Assembly: GCF_003667275.1 (NCBI RefSeq)
Contig: NZ_RCNV01000003.1
Coordinates: forward strand, 186,001 to 250,000
Length of the DNA: 64,000 bases
DNA from: Mesonia aquimarina
GTDB lineage: Bacteria > Bacteroidota > Bacteroidia > Flavobacteriales > Flavobacteriaceae
Reading direction: 5' to 3'
Positions 1 through 8,548 of the stretch are shown piece after piece (the stretch's first letter is position 1; each line of letters opens with the position of its first letter). A program made the translations under genes and the position numbers. The notes below the pieces were generated by a model that worked only from the letters and a program-made list of their open reading frames with translations, was not told the DNA's origin and did no database searches.

Positions 1-1016
1 GTTAATAATACAGAAACGCCAATTAAAAAAATATCTTTGGTTAACCAATATTTAGAAAAGTCACTTCCCAAATATGAATGAATTACAGCTACAGTCATTA
101 GGGTCACAAAAACCACCACGCTATGAACTATCCATCGCTCTACCTTCCAAGCAAATTGACTTTTATCGCTTAATTGTCTAAACGGATCTCCGGCAGTTTC
201 TGCAAGGCCGCCGCAACCACAAACCCAAGAGCAATACCAGCGTTTCCCGTACTTATAGGTTAGGATTGGAGTGATAATAAAAATAGAAGCTATCCCAAAT
301 AATAATAAAGCGACACCAATATTTCCTGAATTAATGAAAGCATCTACTCTATACTGTTCAAAATTATAATAATTAAGCGGCCATATATTTTTTAAATCGT
401 AGTAAGGTAAATCGCCATTTAGACGCGCCATAATTTCAGGAATGATAAACGCAAAAGCCGTTTGAAAAAACATAACCGAACCGGTACGAATAATTTCATA
501 GCGACTGTGCCGGTATTTCCATATAAATTTAATTCCGAAGATTAAAATAGCCAACGTATACAGCGTACCATAAACAAACCATTGGCTCGCAGAATTACCA
601 CTCAAGGCTTTACTCAACGGGTCAAACAAAGCAATAAGCCCAACATTAGCTGTGTTTTCGCGTAAGCCTAAGTAATAAGGATAAAAATATAAGATCACAT
701 AAAATAAGGTAAGTAAGATTCCTGTTACCCAACCGATAAGTCCACGACTAGAAATAGATTTAAACCAAACGCCATCGTTCTTTATGCCTGCTTTTTTTTG
801 AGCATACATAGCCCAAGAAAAACCAACAGTTCCGATAGAAATAGCTCCTAAAGAAATACTCAGCCAAAGTGTTTTATGAGGAAAATTTACATTAAAAGCG
901 GCTAAACATAAAACAGCCAACCCTAAAATACCTATAAAAACAAAGGCTTTTTGTGCGTTAGATAATTGTTGAGGCGGTTGGCTAGTTATAGCCATATTTC
1001 GTTGAACTCGACTCAT
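1..1016 (-). CDS. 4Fe-4S polyferredoxin-like membrane protein (partial, C-terminus beyond window)
   Basis: Reading the minus strand from the ATG at 1016 gives an open frame to the window edge (about 338 residues). It shows several hydrophobic membrane segments (about residues 25-45, 95-115, 150-165, 245-265) and, near residue 275, the cluster CSWVCGCGG, a cysteine-rich motif like those of NapH/NosR/CcoG-type membrane polyferredoxins. I infer an electron-transfer role at the inner membrane. Its ATG overlaps the TGA of the upstream FAD oxidoreductase (ATGA at 1013-1016), so the two are translationally coupled and may share an electron pathway. The rest of the protein, including any classical CxxCxxCxxxCP ferredoxin motifs, is not visible, so the exact family is open. 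Confidence 0.8.
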   Translation of the reverse strand, partial: MSRVQRNMAITSQPPQQLSNAQKAFVFIGILGLAVLCLAAFNVNFPHKTLWLSISLGAISIGTVGFSWAMYAQKKAGIKNDGVWFKSISSRGLIGWVTGILLTLFYVILYFYPYYLGLRENTANVGLIALFDPLSKALSGNSASQWFVYGTLYTLAILIFGIKFIWKYRHSRYEIIRTGSVMFFQTAFAFIIPEIMARLNGDLPYYDLKNIWPLNYYNFEQYRVDAFINSGNIGVALLLFGIASIFIITPILTYKYGKRWYCSWVCGCGGLAETAGDPFRQLSDKSQFAWKVERWIVHSVVVFVTLMTVAVIHSYLGSDFSKYWLTKDIFLIGVSVLL

Positions 1017-2308
1017 ATTTTCTCTTGTGTTTTCGTTAACTTAAATTCTAGTCGAATTTTCTGTTCATACTTTTTTGAAAATTCTTTATCAAAATTTGCT
1101 TTCGCTAAATTATCAATTACAAAATCTATGGTCTTATTTTCAGTTAACCAAAAATCTACAACTTCGTGGCGTAGACGAATTCCAAAAGTATTAATACCGG
1201 TAAATTTTCGATTTTCGATTTCAAATTGAAAGTGAAGGCATTTTTCATCTTTTTTATTTACCCAATAAAAATCTTCGTGACCTGTTAAGGCTTCTGGAAA
1301 AACCCAACCATAAGTTTGGTATTCAATATCAAAAAACTTAGCCGAATTAAACCAATTACCTGGATTGTAAGCCGTTTTGTTACCGCAAATAGTTTGCGCT
1401 ATAGTTTCGCCCATCATTCTTCCGGTGTACCAAACTGCTTCAATAGGTTTTCTATTGCCAATAGATTCTCGTTGTTGTGCGCAATCGCCAATAGCGAAAA
1501 CATCTTTACAATTGGTTTCTAAATATTTATTGACTAAAATTCCTTTATCTGTTTCAATTTCAGAATCGCTTAAGAAAGAAATATTAGGTTTCACGCCCGT
1601 TGTAATTCCTAAAAAATCACAATCAATCTCTTCGTCTTTTTTGGTAATGATTTTTTGTACACGATTATTTTCATCGCCGATTATTTTTTCTAATTCGGTA
1701 TTATACAACAACTCTATTCCCTGTTGTTCTATATGATTAGAAATTAATTGTGCTTCTGTTTGTGGCAATACATTTCTCCAAAATGCTTCTTCTCTAATTA
1801 ACATTTTTACAGGAATTTTTCGCGTATGCAACATTTCTGCTAACTCTACTCCAATTAAACCTCCACCTACAATAATTGCCTGCTTACAGTTTTTTGTGTT
1901 TTCTTCAAGTAAATCAAGATCTTGCTTACTTACCAAACCTTGCACGCCTTGCAGATTTTCGCCTTGCCAACCGCGTTTATGAGTGGTTGAACCTGTTGCA
2001 AGAATTAATTGATCATAGGTGATTTTTTCATTGCTATCAGTAAAAAGTATTTTCTGCTCAGTATTAACTTTTTGAATAAAAGTATTTTTTAGCTGAATCC
2101 TATTCTTTTCCCAAAACCAATCTTCATAAGGTTTTGTATGCTCAAATTTCATATGCCCCATATAAATATACATCAGAGCTGTTCGTGAAAAAAAATAGTC
2201 TGTCTCGGCAGAAACGACAAGTATTTCATTATCAGAAAATTTACGAATATGCCGAGCAGCAGTTATTCCTGAAATACCATTACCAATAATCACTATTTTT
2301 TTTGCCAT
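1013..2308 (-). CDS. NAD(P)/FAD-dependent oxidoreductase
   Basis: A 431-residue pyridine-nucleotide-disulfide-type flavoprotein. The N-terminal FAD Rossmann motif is GNGISG (about residues 9-14), a second nucleotide-binding motif is GGGLIG (about 149-154), and the C-terminal FAD motif VFAIGDCA is about residue 268. This arrangement matches NADH oxidases, rubredoxin/ferredoxin reductases and the reductase part of nitrite reductase; no redox-active CxxxxC disulfide is seen, so it is probably not a classical disulfide reductase. It passes reducing power from NAD(P)H to an unknown acceptor. The stop overlaps the start of the downstream 4Fe-4S membrane protein, a plausible electron acceptor. The hemerythrin gene lies just upstream but behind a terminator. 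Confidence 0.85.
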   Translation of the reverse strand: MAKKIVIIGNGISGITAARHIRKFSDNEILVVSAETDYFFSRTALMYIYMGHMKFEHTKPYEDWFWEKNRIQLKNTFIQKVNTEQKILFTDSNEKITYDQLILATGSTTHKRGWQGENLQGVQGLVSKQDLDLLEENTKNCKQAIIVGGGLIGVELAEMLHTRKIPVKMLIREEAFWRNVLPQTEAQLISNHIEQQGIELLYNTELEKIIGDENNRVQKIITKKDEEIDCDFLGITTGVKPNISFLSDSEIETDKGILVNKYLETNCKDVFAIGDCAQQRESIGNRKPIEAVWYTGRMMGETIAQTICGNKTAYNPGNWFNSAKFFDIEYQTYGWVFPEALTGHEDFYWVNKKDEKCLHFQFEIENRKFTGINTFGIRLRHEVVDFWLTENKTIDFVIDNLAKANFDKEFSKKYEQKIRLEFKLTKTQEKI

Positions 2309-2422
2309 TATAATGAAGAAAATTTTGATTTATAAATATACTATTCCACAACGTATAATCGGTTTACTTTAGAGTAAAATTGAGCGTTTATTAATATTTA
2401 CTAATAAAATATCACATAAAAA

Positions 2423-2448
2423 AACGGCTTACTAATCAATAAGCCGTT
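2423..2448 (-). terminator. Rho-independent terminator after the hemerythrin gene
   Basis: Inverted repeat AACGGCTTA/TAAGCCGTT with an 8-base loop; on the minus strand the stem is followed by a run of T. It lies 23 bases beyond the hemerythrin stop. Confidence 0.85.
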
Positions 2449-2470
2449 CAAGAAATAATGCCTAAAAAAA

Positions 2471-2905
2471 TTATCTATTTTCTTTCATCTCCTTTTGATA
2501 TTCTTTTGCTATCGATGTTTTTTGTTCTTCAGAAAAAACTTTACCCGCCAATTGAAAAAATGAATGTTCTTCATCTTTTAGATGATGCTCTACTTTTTCG
2601 CATAACTGCTTAGCACAGGTTAACCAAGCTGGGGAAGTCATTTCAGTTTCATCTATTGTTTCTATTAACTCATCCATTTCGTGATGTTCTGCAATTCCGT
2701 GTCTGGCGTGCTCTTGCATCAAATCATTGTGAATTAACGGCGAATAAAAAGTACGTTCTTCTGCATCCGCATGAACTACTAACTCTTTTTTTAACTGATC
2801 CCAATATTTTTTTCGGTCTTCAGTTTTACCATTTGTATCGAGTACTTTTTCACAAAGATCTCTTTGAATATCGTGGTCTTCTCTAATAGCTTCAAATATG
2901 TTCAT
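2471..2905 (-). CDS. Hemerythrin domain-containing protein
   Basis: A 144-residue cytosolic protein with the HHE four-helix metal-binding pattern: His in REDHD (about residue 11), HADAEE (about 48), HHEMDE (about 74) and HHLKDEEH (about 112). Such proteins bind a di-iron centre and respond to O2, NO or peroxide. It covers the usual length of single-domain family members with no signal peptide. It is monocistronic, with its own downstream terminator, but the adjacent flavoprotein and polyferredoxin genes suggest a shared redox or nitrosative-stress theme (inference). Confidence 0.85.
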   Translation of the reverse strand: MNIFEAIREDHDIQRDLCEKVLDTNGKTEDRKKYWDQLKKELVVHADAEERTFYSPLIHNDLMQEHARHGIAEHHEMDELIETIDETEMTSPAWLTCAKQLCEKVEHHLKDEEHSFFQLAGKVFSEEQKTSIAKEYQKEMKENR

Positions 2906-3021
2906 AATAATGTAAGATTGGTTAAAATGTGAAATTATATAAACCTTTCAACTTTCATTCCTCATGATTTATTAAAGTTTTCTCAAGAATATATTAATAT
3001 TTTAGCTTACTTAATGAAGTT

Positions 3022-4275
3022 TTAAAACTGATAGTTTTTCCTATTGCTATCTAATTTCACAAAAATAAACAGCAAAATAGTAAAGCCCCAAAGACCAGAA
3101 CCTCCGTAACTAAAGAAAGGTAAAGGAATACCAACCGTTGGAAAGATACCAATAACCATCCCGATGTTTATTAAAAAATGAATAAATAAAATCCCGGCGA
3201 GACTGTAACCATAAACTCGACTGAATTGTGACTTTTGTCGTTCAGCCAAAAATAAAATCCGTAAAGTTAAAGCTACAAATAAAAAAACAATAGCTGCACT
3301 ACCGGCAAAGCCCCATTCCTCCCCAACGGTACTAAAAATATAATCGGTATGTTGTTCGGGTACAAAGTTCCCTTTGGTTTGCGTGCCTTGCGTCCATCCC
3401 TTTCCGGTCCAACCACCGCTTCCGATAGCAATTTTACTTTGGTTAGTATTATAGCCTATTCCCTGACTATCTACTTCTTTTCCTAAAACAATATTAAATC
3501 GATCGCGATGTCTTTGTTCAAAAACAGAATTAAAAATATAATTAACCGAAAGCGAAAAAATACTCGTTAACACAATGAATAAAATATACCGACCAATCTG
3601 TTTTTTTTTCTTTTTTCGGTTAAAAAATAAAATAAGCAATGCTAAAAAAATACTCCCGCCAATTACCCAAGGGGAACCAAAAAGTAGAGTTAATACAAAA
3701 GTAGAAACTAAGGCTAAACCTATAACTAAATATGCTACAGAAAGACCTTCTCTATATAAAGGAAAAAAGAAAGCTGCATAAACTAAAGCACTACCAGGAT
3801 CGGGTTGCGGAATTATAATAAGTGCCGGTAAAGCAATAATTAGAAAGGCTCCTAACTGATGCTTTATTCGTTTGATATCGGTTTGGGTATCGCTCAAAAA
3901 TTTGGCCAAAGCTAGCGCCGTAGCTGCTTTTGCAAATTCGCTAGGCTGAATGCTAAAACCGCCAAATGCATACCAAGATGTTGCGCCAGAAATTGTTTTA
4001 CCAAACACAAATAACCCCAGCAAAGAAAGTAAAGAAGCTAGATAAATTACACTTGCAAAACGTTCATAAAATTTAGCCTCTAAAGCAAGAATAAAAATAA
4101 TTAACAGCGTGCTCAAAACAATAAACAGGCCTTGTCTACCGTAAATCTGACTTAAATCAAAAAAGCCTTGAGCTGTTTCATTTAGTGAAGCTGAATAAAT
4201 ATTTACCCAACCGAAAGCAACCAATAGCAAAAATAATAAAACTGTTAACCAATCAATCCCGCCTTTTTTACTCAT
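3022..4275 (-). CDS. rodA: Rod shape-determining protein RodA (SEDS glycosyltransferase)
   Basis: A 417-residue polytopic SEDS-family protein (FtsW/RodA/SpoVE), the peptidoglycan polymerase of the elongasome. About ten hydrophobic segments are visible. Conserved features include GATSWYAFGGFSIQPSEFAK (about residues 96-115), the WxxGKGW segment, EQHTDYIFSTVGEEWGFAG (about 311-329) and the C-terminal GIPLPFFSYGGSG. The gene follows mrdA (its partner PBP2) by 3 bases and is the last gene of the purH-mreBCD-mrdA-rodA operon. Confidence 0.96.
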   Translation of the reverse strand: MSKKGGIDWLTVLLFLLLVAFGWVNIYSASLNETAQGFFDLSQIYGRQGLFIVLSTLLIIFILALEAKFYERFASVIYLASLLSLLGLFVFGKTISGATSWYAFGGFSIQPSEFAKAATALALAKFLSDTQTDIKRIKHQLGAFLIIALPALIIIPQPDPGSALVYAAFFFPLYREGLSVAYLVIGLALVSTFVLTLLFGSPWVIGGSIFLALLILFFNRKKKKKQIGRYILFIVLTSIFSLSVNYIFNSVFEQRHRDRFNIVLGKEVDSQGIGYNTNQSKIAIGSGGWTGKGWTQGTQTKGNFVPEQHTDYIFSTVGEEWGFAGSAAIVFLFVALTLRILFLAERQKSQFSRVYGYSLAGILFIHFLINIGMVIGIFPTVGIPLPFFSYGGSGLWGFTILLFIFVKLDSNRKNYQF

Positions 4276-4278
4276 AAA

Positions 4279-6141
4279 TTATTGATTGATTTTAAAAGGT
4301 TCTCCGGTGTAAGGTTTTGCATATTCTTCTTCTAAACTGTGATTTAAAATCCATGTTTCTAAATCGGTTCTGGTAATTTCTTCTTTAAGATATTTTTCAA
4401 TCATTAAACTCGCAATTCTTCCGCCGTAACGATGCCCCCAACGTCCATTTTCAACAAAAACCGCTATAGCAATCTCAGGATTGTCTTTTGGTGCAAATGC
4501 CACAAATATGGAGTGATCCGTCAATTGTACTTTTTCACCATCAATTTTAATATAATTTTCAGCAGTTCCTGTTTTTCCACAAATTTCTACTCCCGGAATT
4601 TGCAAGGATCTAGCCGTACCATAATTATAAACATCGTGCATTCCCTCAATAATCGGTTCAAAATTTTCAGCATCTATGGTGGTCATTTTTTTCTCCGTAA
4701 ATTTTGAATTTTTCAAGGGATCGCCTTCAATTTCTTTTAAAATATGTGGCGTATAATACCAACCTCTATTTGCGATAGCAGCAGTCATATTTGCCAATTG
4801 AATTGGTGTGGTAGCAATTTCTCCTTGCCCAATTCCATTTGACAAGGTATAAGTAGCCGTCCAACGATTACCTGGATACCAGCGATCATAATAATCGCCA
4901 TCCGGTATTCTCCCCGGCTGACCAATAGGTAAATCATATCCTAGAAAATTTCCTAAACCAAAACTTTCTAGATGATCGTGCCAAGCATTTACTCCTTCGG
5001 GAGCAGAATCATATTTTTCTATAATTTTTCGGTAAGTTTTGGCAAAATAAGTATTACAAGAATATGCTAAAGCAGGCGTCATACTTAACGGAACAGGGTG
5101 GCTATGGCACCCCATTCTAGCGCTTCTACCATAACTAAACCCCATATGACAAGAAATACGTTCTTTAGTGCTAATTACTTTTTCTTGCAATGCAATTAAA
5201 CCTGTTAAAGCTTTAAATGGCGATCCGGGCGGATACATAGCCTGCAAACTCCTATCAATTAACGGTTTATTAATCGTATCGTACCAAAGTTTTGTGAAAT
5301 TTCTGGAACGTTTTCTCCCCACTAAAAGACTAGGGTCGTAAGTAGGTGCCGTAACCAGACTTAAAATTTCTCCACTAGTAGGCTCTATAGCTACAATTCC
5401 GCCATGTTTATTTTGCATAAGACGCTCGCCATAAGCTTGAAGCTTGGCATCTAAAGTTAAAGTAATATCCTTTCCTTTTTGCGGAAGCGTATCATAGACT
5501 CCATTTTTATAGGGCCCTATTTCTCTATTAAAACGATCTTTTTGAATATATTTTACGCCTTTAACTCCTCTTAAAATTTCTTCATACTGTTTTTCTACTC
5601 CTTGTCTACCAATTAAATCTCCGGCTTTATAATAAGCGTTATCATTAATTTCCCCCTGGTTTGCTTCAGAAATATACCCCAACACATTAGCAGCCATTTC
5701 TACTTGATAATCTCTGGAAGATCTTTTTTGAATATAAAATCCTTTATATTTCCGCATTTTTTCTTGTAAATAAGCATATTCACTTTTAGTCAGTTGCGGA
5801 ACAATTACAGAAGGTAATCGGGGAGAATATATTTTTGCTTTATCTAATTGCTCTCCTAATTGTTTAGGCGTTACACTTAACAACTTGGCAAATTCTAACG
5901 TATCAAAAGGTTTGACCTCTCTCGGAATTGCCATAATATCATAAGAAGGCTGATTAGAAACCAACAGTTTTCCGTTTCGATCAAAAATATAACCGCGTTG
6001 TGGATAATCGTATTCTATTTTTATGGCGTTGCTTTGCGATAAAAGTTCAAAAGAATCATCAAATACCTGAAGGTATAATAATCTTCCTAAAAAAATAAAA
6101 CCGGTTAAAATTATTAATATATAAGGAAGTACTCTTCTCAT
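4279..6141 (-). CDS. mrdA: Penicillin-binding protein 2 (peptidoglycan D,D-transpeptidase)
   Basis: A 620-residue class B PBP. A single N-terminal membrane anchor (about residues 5-22) is followed by the dimerisation/pedestal region and a transpeptidase domain with catalytic Ser307 in SPFK, the SCN triad motif, and KTGTAEN near residue 526. It cross-links peptidoglycan in the elongasome together with RodA. Its ATG overlaps the mreD stop (ATGA at 6138-6141), and rodA begins 3 bases after its own stop, so the genes are co-translated. Length is typical for PBP2. Confidence 0.96.
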   Translation of the reverse strand: MRRVLPYILIILTGFIFLGRLLYLQVFDDSFELLSQSNAIKIEYDYPQRGYIFDRNGKLLVSNQPSYDIMAIPREVKPFDTLEFAKLLSVTPKQLGEQLDKAKIYSPRLPSVIVPQLTKSEYAYLQEKMRKYKGFYIQKRSSRDYQVEMAANVLGYISEANQGEINDNAYYKAGDLIGRQGVEKQYEEILRGVKGVKYIQKDRFNREIGPYKNGVYDTLPQKGKDITLTLDAKLQAYGERLMQNKHGGIVAIEPTSGEILSLVTAPTYDPSLLVGRKRSRNFTKLWYDTINKPLIDRSLQAMYPPGSPFKALTGLIALQEKVISTKERISCHMGFSYGRSARMGCHSHPVPLSMTPALAYSCNTYFAKTYRKIIEKYDSAPEGVNAWHDHLESFGLGNFLGYDLPIGQPGRIPDGDYYDRWYPGNRWTATYTLSNGIGQGEIATTPIQLANMTAAIANRGWYYTPHILKEIEGDPLKNSKFTEKKMTTIDAENFEPIIEGMHDVYNYGTARSLQIPGVEICGKTGTAENYIKIDGEKVQLTDHSIFVAFAPKDNPEIAIAVFVENGRWGHRYGGRIASLMIEKYLKEEITRTDLETWILNHSLEEEYAKPYTGEPFKINQ

Positions 6142-6644
6142 TTACTTTTTTTCTGAAATAATGCTGTTACTAAAAGTATTAATAGTATAGTAAAAATACT
6201 TGAAAACAACGTCCTTTTCAGAATTAAAATTATGTAAGAATAGTTAAAAATTTCTAAGCTAAATAATATAAAATGATGTACCAAAACCAAAATAGAAATA
6301 TAAGATAAACGCTGAGTGATTGGGGTTTGATAATATTTTATAGTCTGATGTTCATAACTTACTCCAAAGGAAAATTTTAAAATCACCGGTCTTAAATAAG
6401 CAATTACCAATGTTGCGGCGGCGTTTACACCTCCACTATCTTCAAAAAAATCGATGCTTAAACCAATTAAAAAACTAAAAAAAAGAACTTTATACTGACT
6501 TAAATTTAGCGGCAATAATAAAACAAAAAGCACATACAGATATGGATTGATATAACCTAAAAAATTAATGTTATTCAACACAACTACTTGAATTAAAATC
6601 AAGATAATAAACCGAGCAGTATTTGAAAGTAATAAACTATTCAT
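6138..6644 (-). CDS. mreD: Rod shape-determining protein MreD
   Basis: A 168-residue hydrophobic protein with about five membrane segments, typical of MreD in size and topology. MreD is poorly conserved in sequence, so the call rests heavily on position: it starts 8 bases inside mreC and overlaps mrdA by ATGA. The motif FLGYINPYLYVLFVLLLP near residue 28 is typical of Bacteroidota MreD. It is a membrane scaffold of the elongasome. Confidence 0.92.
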   Translation of the reverse strand: MNSLLLSNTARFIILILIQVVVLNNINFLGYINPYLYVLFVLLLPLNLSQYKVLFFSFLIGLSIDFFEDSGGVNAAATLVIAYLRPVILKFSFGVSYEHQTIKYYQTPITQRLSYISILVLVHHFILFSLEIFNYSYIILILKRTLFSSIFTILLILLVTALFQKKSK

Positions 6645-7458
6645 CTATAGATTCCAATTCTTTTAATTCGGTTTGATCATTATTTTGAATTACATATACA
6701 TAACCAATATTTGTCATATCATTAAAAAGCTGCACATCTATGGTGTAATAACTCTGATTTACGTCTAACTTAAAATCTTTTATAACTCCAACAGGTATAC
6801 CTTTAGGGAATATTAATGAACGTCCGTTAGTGATTATCGTGTCTCCTTTTACTACAGGAGCTAAACGTGGTACTTCTTCTAGTTGAGCTACATTAGGGTC
6901 GTTTCCATTCCACGTTAAACTTCCAAAATGATCTGATTTTTGTAATTGCACACTAACCGATAAATTGGTATTTAAAATTGAAATTATTCGTGCATAATTT
7001 TTACTGGTTTCTTCCACAATCCCTACTATTCCGCGACTAGTAATTACACCGTGATCCGTTGCTAAACCGTCTTTACTTCCTTTATTGATTAGGATATAAT
7101 TATCTCTTTTTATGTATTGATTTTTAATAACCCGTGCTGTAGTGAAATGATAAGGATTTTCGTAAGAAGTAGAATCAGTAAAAGTAGTATCTATTTTTTT
7201 AGAACTTAACTCGGTTAAGCGAGAACGCAACCACTTATTTTCATCTACTAAGCGATTGTTATATTTTCTTAAATTAAAATATTCATCAATATTATTCACC
7301 CAGCTGTAAATTCCGCCGGTAAGAAAATTAGCTGAACTAATAAATTTACTTTTATGATAAGTGTGTGATTGTATCGTAAAAAAAAGGGACAAGCATAAAA
7401 GGCATAAAAACAATAGTGTATTCTTATATTTTATAAGAAAATTAATGATTTGCCGCAT
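6637..7458 (-). CDS. mreC: Rod shape-determining protein MreC
   Basis: A 273-residue protein with one N-terminal membrane helix (about residues 13-30), a short coiled coil (about 55-88) and the beta-sandwich MreC core containing GITSRGIVGIVEE-like and NGRSLIFPKGIPVG segments. It links MreB filaments to periplasmic PBP2. It lies 13 bases after mreB and overlaps mreD by 8 bases. Confidence 0.95.
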   Translation of the reverse strand: MRQIINFLIKYKNTLLFLCLLCLSLFFTIQSHTYHKSKFISSANFLTGGIYSWVNNIDEYFNLRKYNNRLVDENKWLRSRLTELSSKKIDTTFTDSTSYENPYHFTTARVIKNQYIKRDNYILINKGSKDGLATDHGVITSRGIVGIVEETSKNYARIISILNTNLSVSVQLQKSDHFGSLTWNGNDPNVAQLEEVPRLAPVVKGDTIITNGRSLIFPKGIPVGVIKDFKLDVNQSYYTIDVQLFNDMTNIGYVYVIQNNDQTELKELESIDE

Positions 7459-7471
7459 ACCTCAATTGCTC

Positions 7472-8500
7472 CTATTTTATTAAAATACCTTTGTATTTAT
7501 CTAGATTTTTTAATGTAATTCCAGTTCCTCTAACTACTGCACGTAAAGGATCTTCTGCAATATAAACCGGCAGATCTGTTTTTTGAGATAAACGTTTATC
7601 TAAACCTCTAAGCATAGATCCACCTCCGGCAAGATATACACCAGTATTATAAATATCTGCCGCTAATTCTGGAGGCGTCTGTGATAATGTTTCCATAACC
7701 GCATCTTCAATTCTCAATATAGATTTATCCAGAGCTTTTGCTATTTCACGATAAGAAATGTCTACTTGTTTTGGTTTTCCCGTAAGTAGGTCGCGACCTT
7801 GAACACTCATTTCTTCTGGTGGAACCTCTATATCTTCTGTTGCTGCCCCAATTTGAATTTTTATTTTTTCGGCCGTTCGTTCTCCTACATAAAGGTTATG
7901 TTGTGTACGCATGTAATAAACGATATCGTTCGTAAAAACATCACCCGCAATTTTCACTGATTTATCACAAACAATTCCGCCAAGAGCAAGCACAGCAATT
8001 TCGGTTGTTCCTCCACCTATATCTACAATCATGTTTCCCTTAGGCTGCATAATATCTACTCCAATTCCTATTGCAGCAGCCATAGGTTCGTGAATTAAAT
8101 ACACCTCTTTACCATTTACGCGTTCTGCACTTTCTTTTACCGCTCGCATTTCGACTTCTGTAATTCCCGAAGGAATACAGATTACCATTCGCAATGCCGG
8201 AGTGAAAATTCGCTTTTTTAAAGCTGGAATTTCTTTAATAAAACGCATAAGCATTTGCTCACTCGCATCAAAATCTGCAATTACACCATCTTTTAGCGGT
8301 CTAATTGTTTTAATATTTTCATGGGTTTTTCCTTGCATCATAGCGGCTTCTTTTCCGGCTGCAATAATTTTGCCCGTAATTCTGTTACGTGCTACAATAG
8401 AAGGACTATCTACCACTACTTTGTCGTTATGGATAACCAACGTATTTGCGGTTCCTAAATCGATAGCAATTTCTTCTGTTAGAAAATCAAAAAATCCCAT
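7472..8500 (-). CDS. mreB: Rod shape-determining protein MreB (actin homologue)
   Basis: A 342-residue actin-fold ATPase. Phosphate-binding motifs are visible: DLGTANTLV (about residues 14-22), DIGGGTTEIAV (about 165-175) and GVYLAGGGSMLRGLD (about 288-302). The amphipathic N-terminus MGFFDFLTEE fits membrane attachment. It polymerises under the inner membrane and directs wall elongation. Located 48 bases downstream of purH, followed closely by mreC. Confidence 0.98.
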   Translation of the reverse strand: MGFFDFLTEEIAIDLGTANTLVIHNDKVVVDSPSIVARNRITGKIIAAGKEAAMMQGKTHENIKTIRPLKDGVIADFDASEQMLMRFIKEIPALKKRIFTPALRMVICIPSGITEVEMRAVKESAERVNGKEVYLIHEPMAAAIGIGVDIMQPKGNMIVDIGGGTTEIAVLALGGIVCDKSVKIAGDVFTNDIVYYMRTQHNLYVGERTAEKIKIQIGAATEDIEVPPEEMSVQGRDLLTGKPKQVDISYREIAKALDKSILRIEDAVMETLSQTPPELAADIYNTGVYLAGGGSMLRGLDKRLSQKTDLPVYIAEDPLRAVVRGTGITLKNLDKYKGILIK

Positions 8501-8548
8501 AGTGTTTAATGCGGTATTGTTATTTGGGTAAAAGGTAAATGTAAGAAA

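Noticed and set aside
1377-1736. Plus-strand open frame of 119 codons
   Set aside because: Antisense to the FAD oxidoreductase, with no recognisable motif.
8202-8531. Plus-strand open frame of 109 codons
   Set aside because: Shadow of mreB on the other strand.
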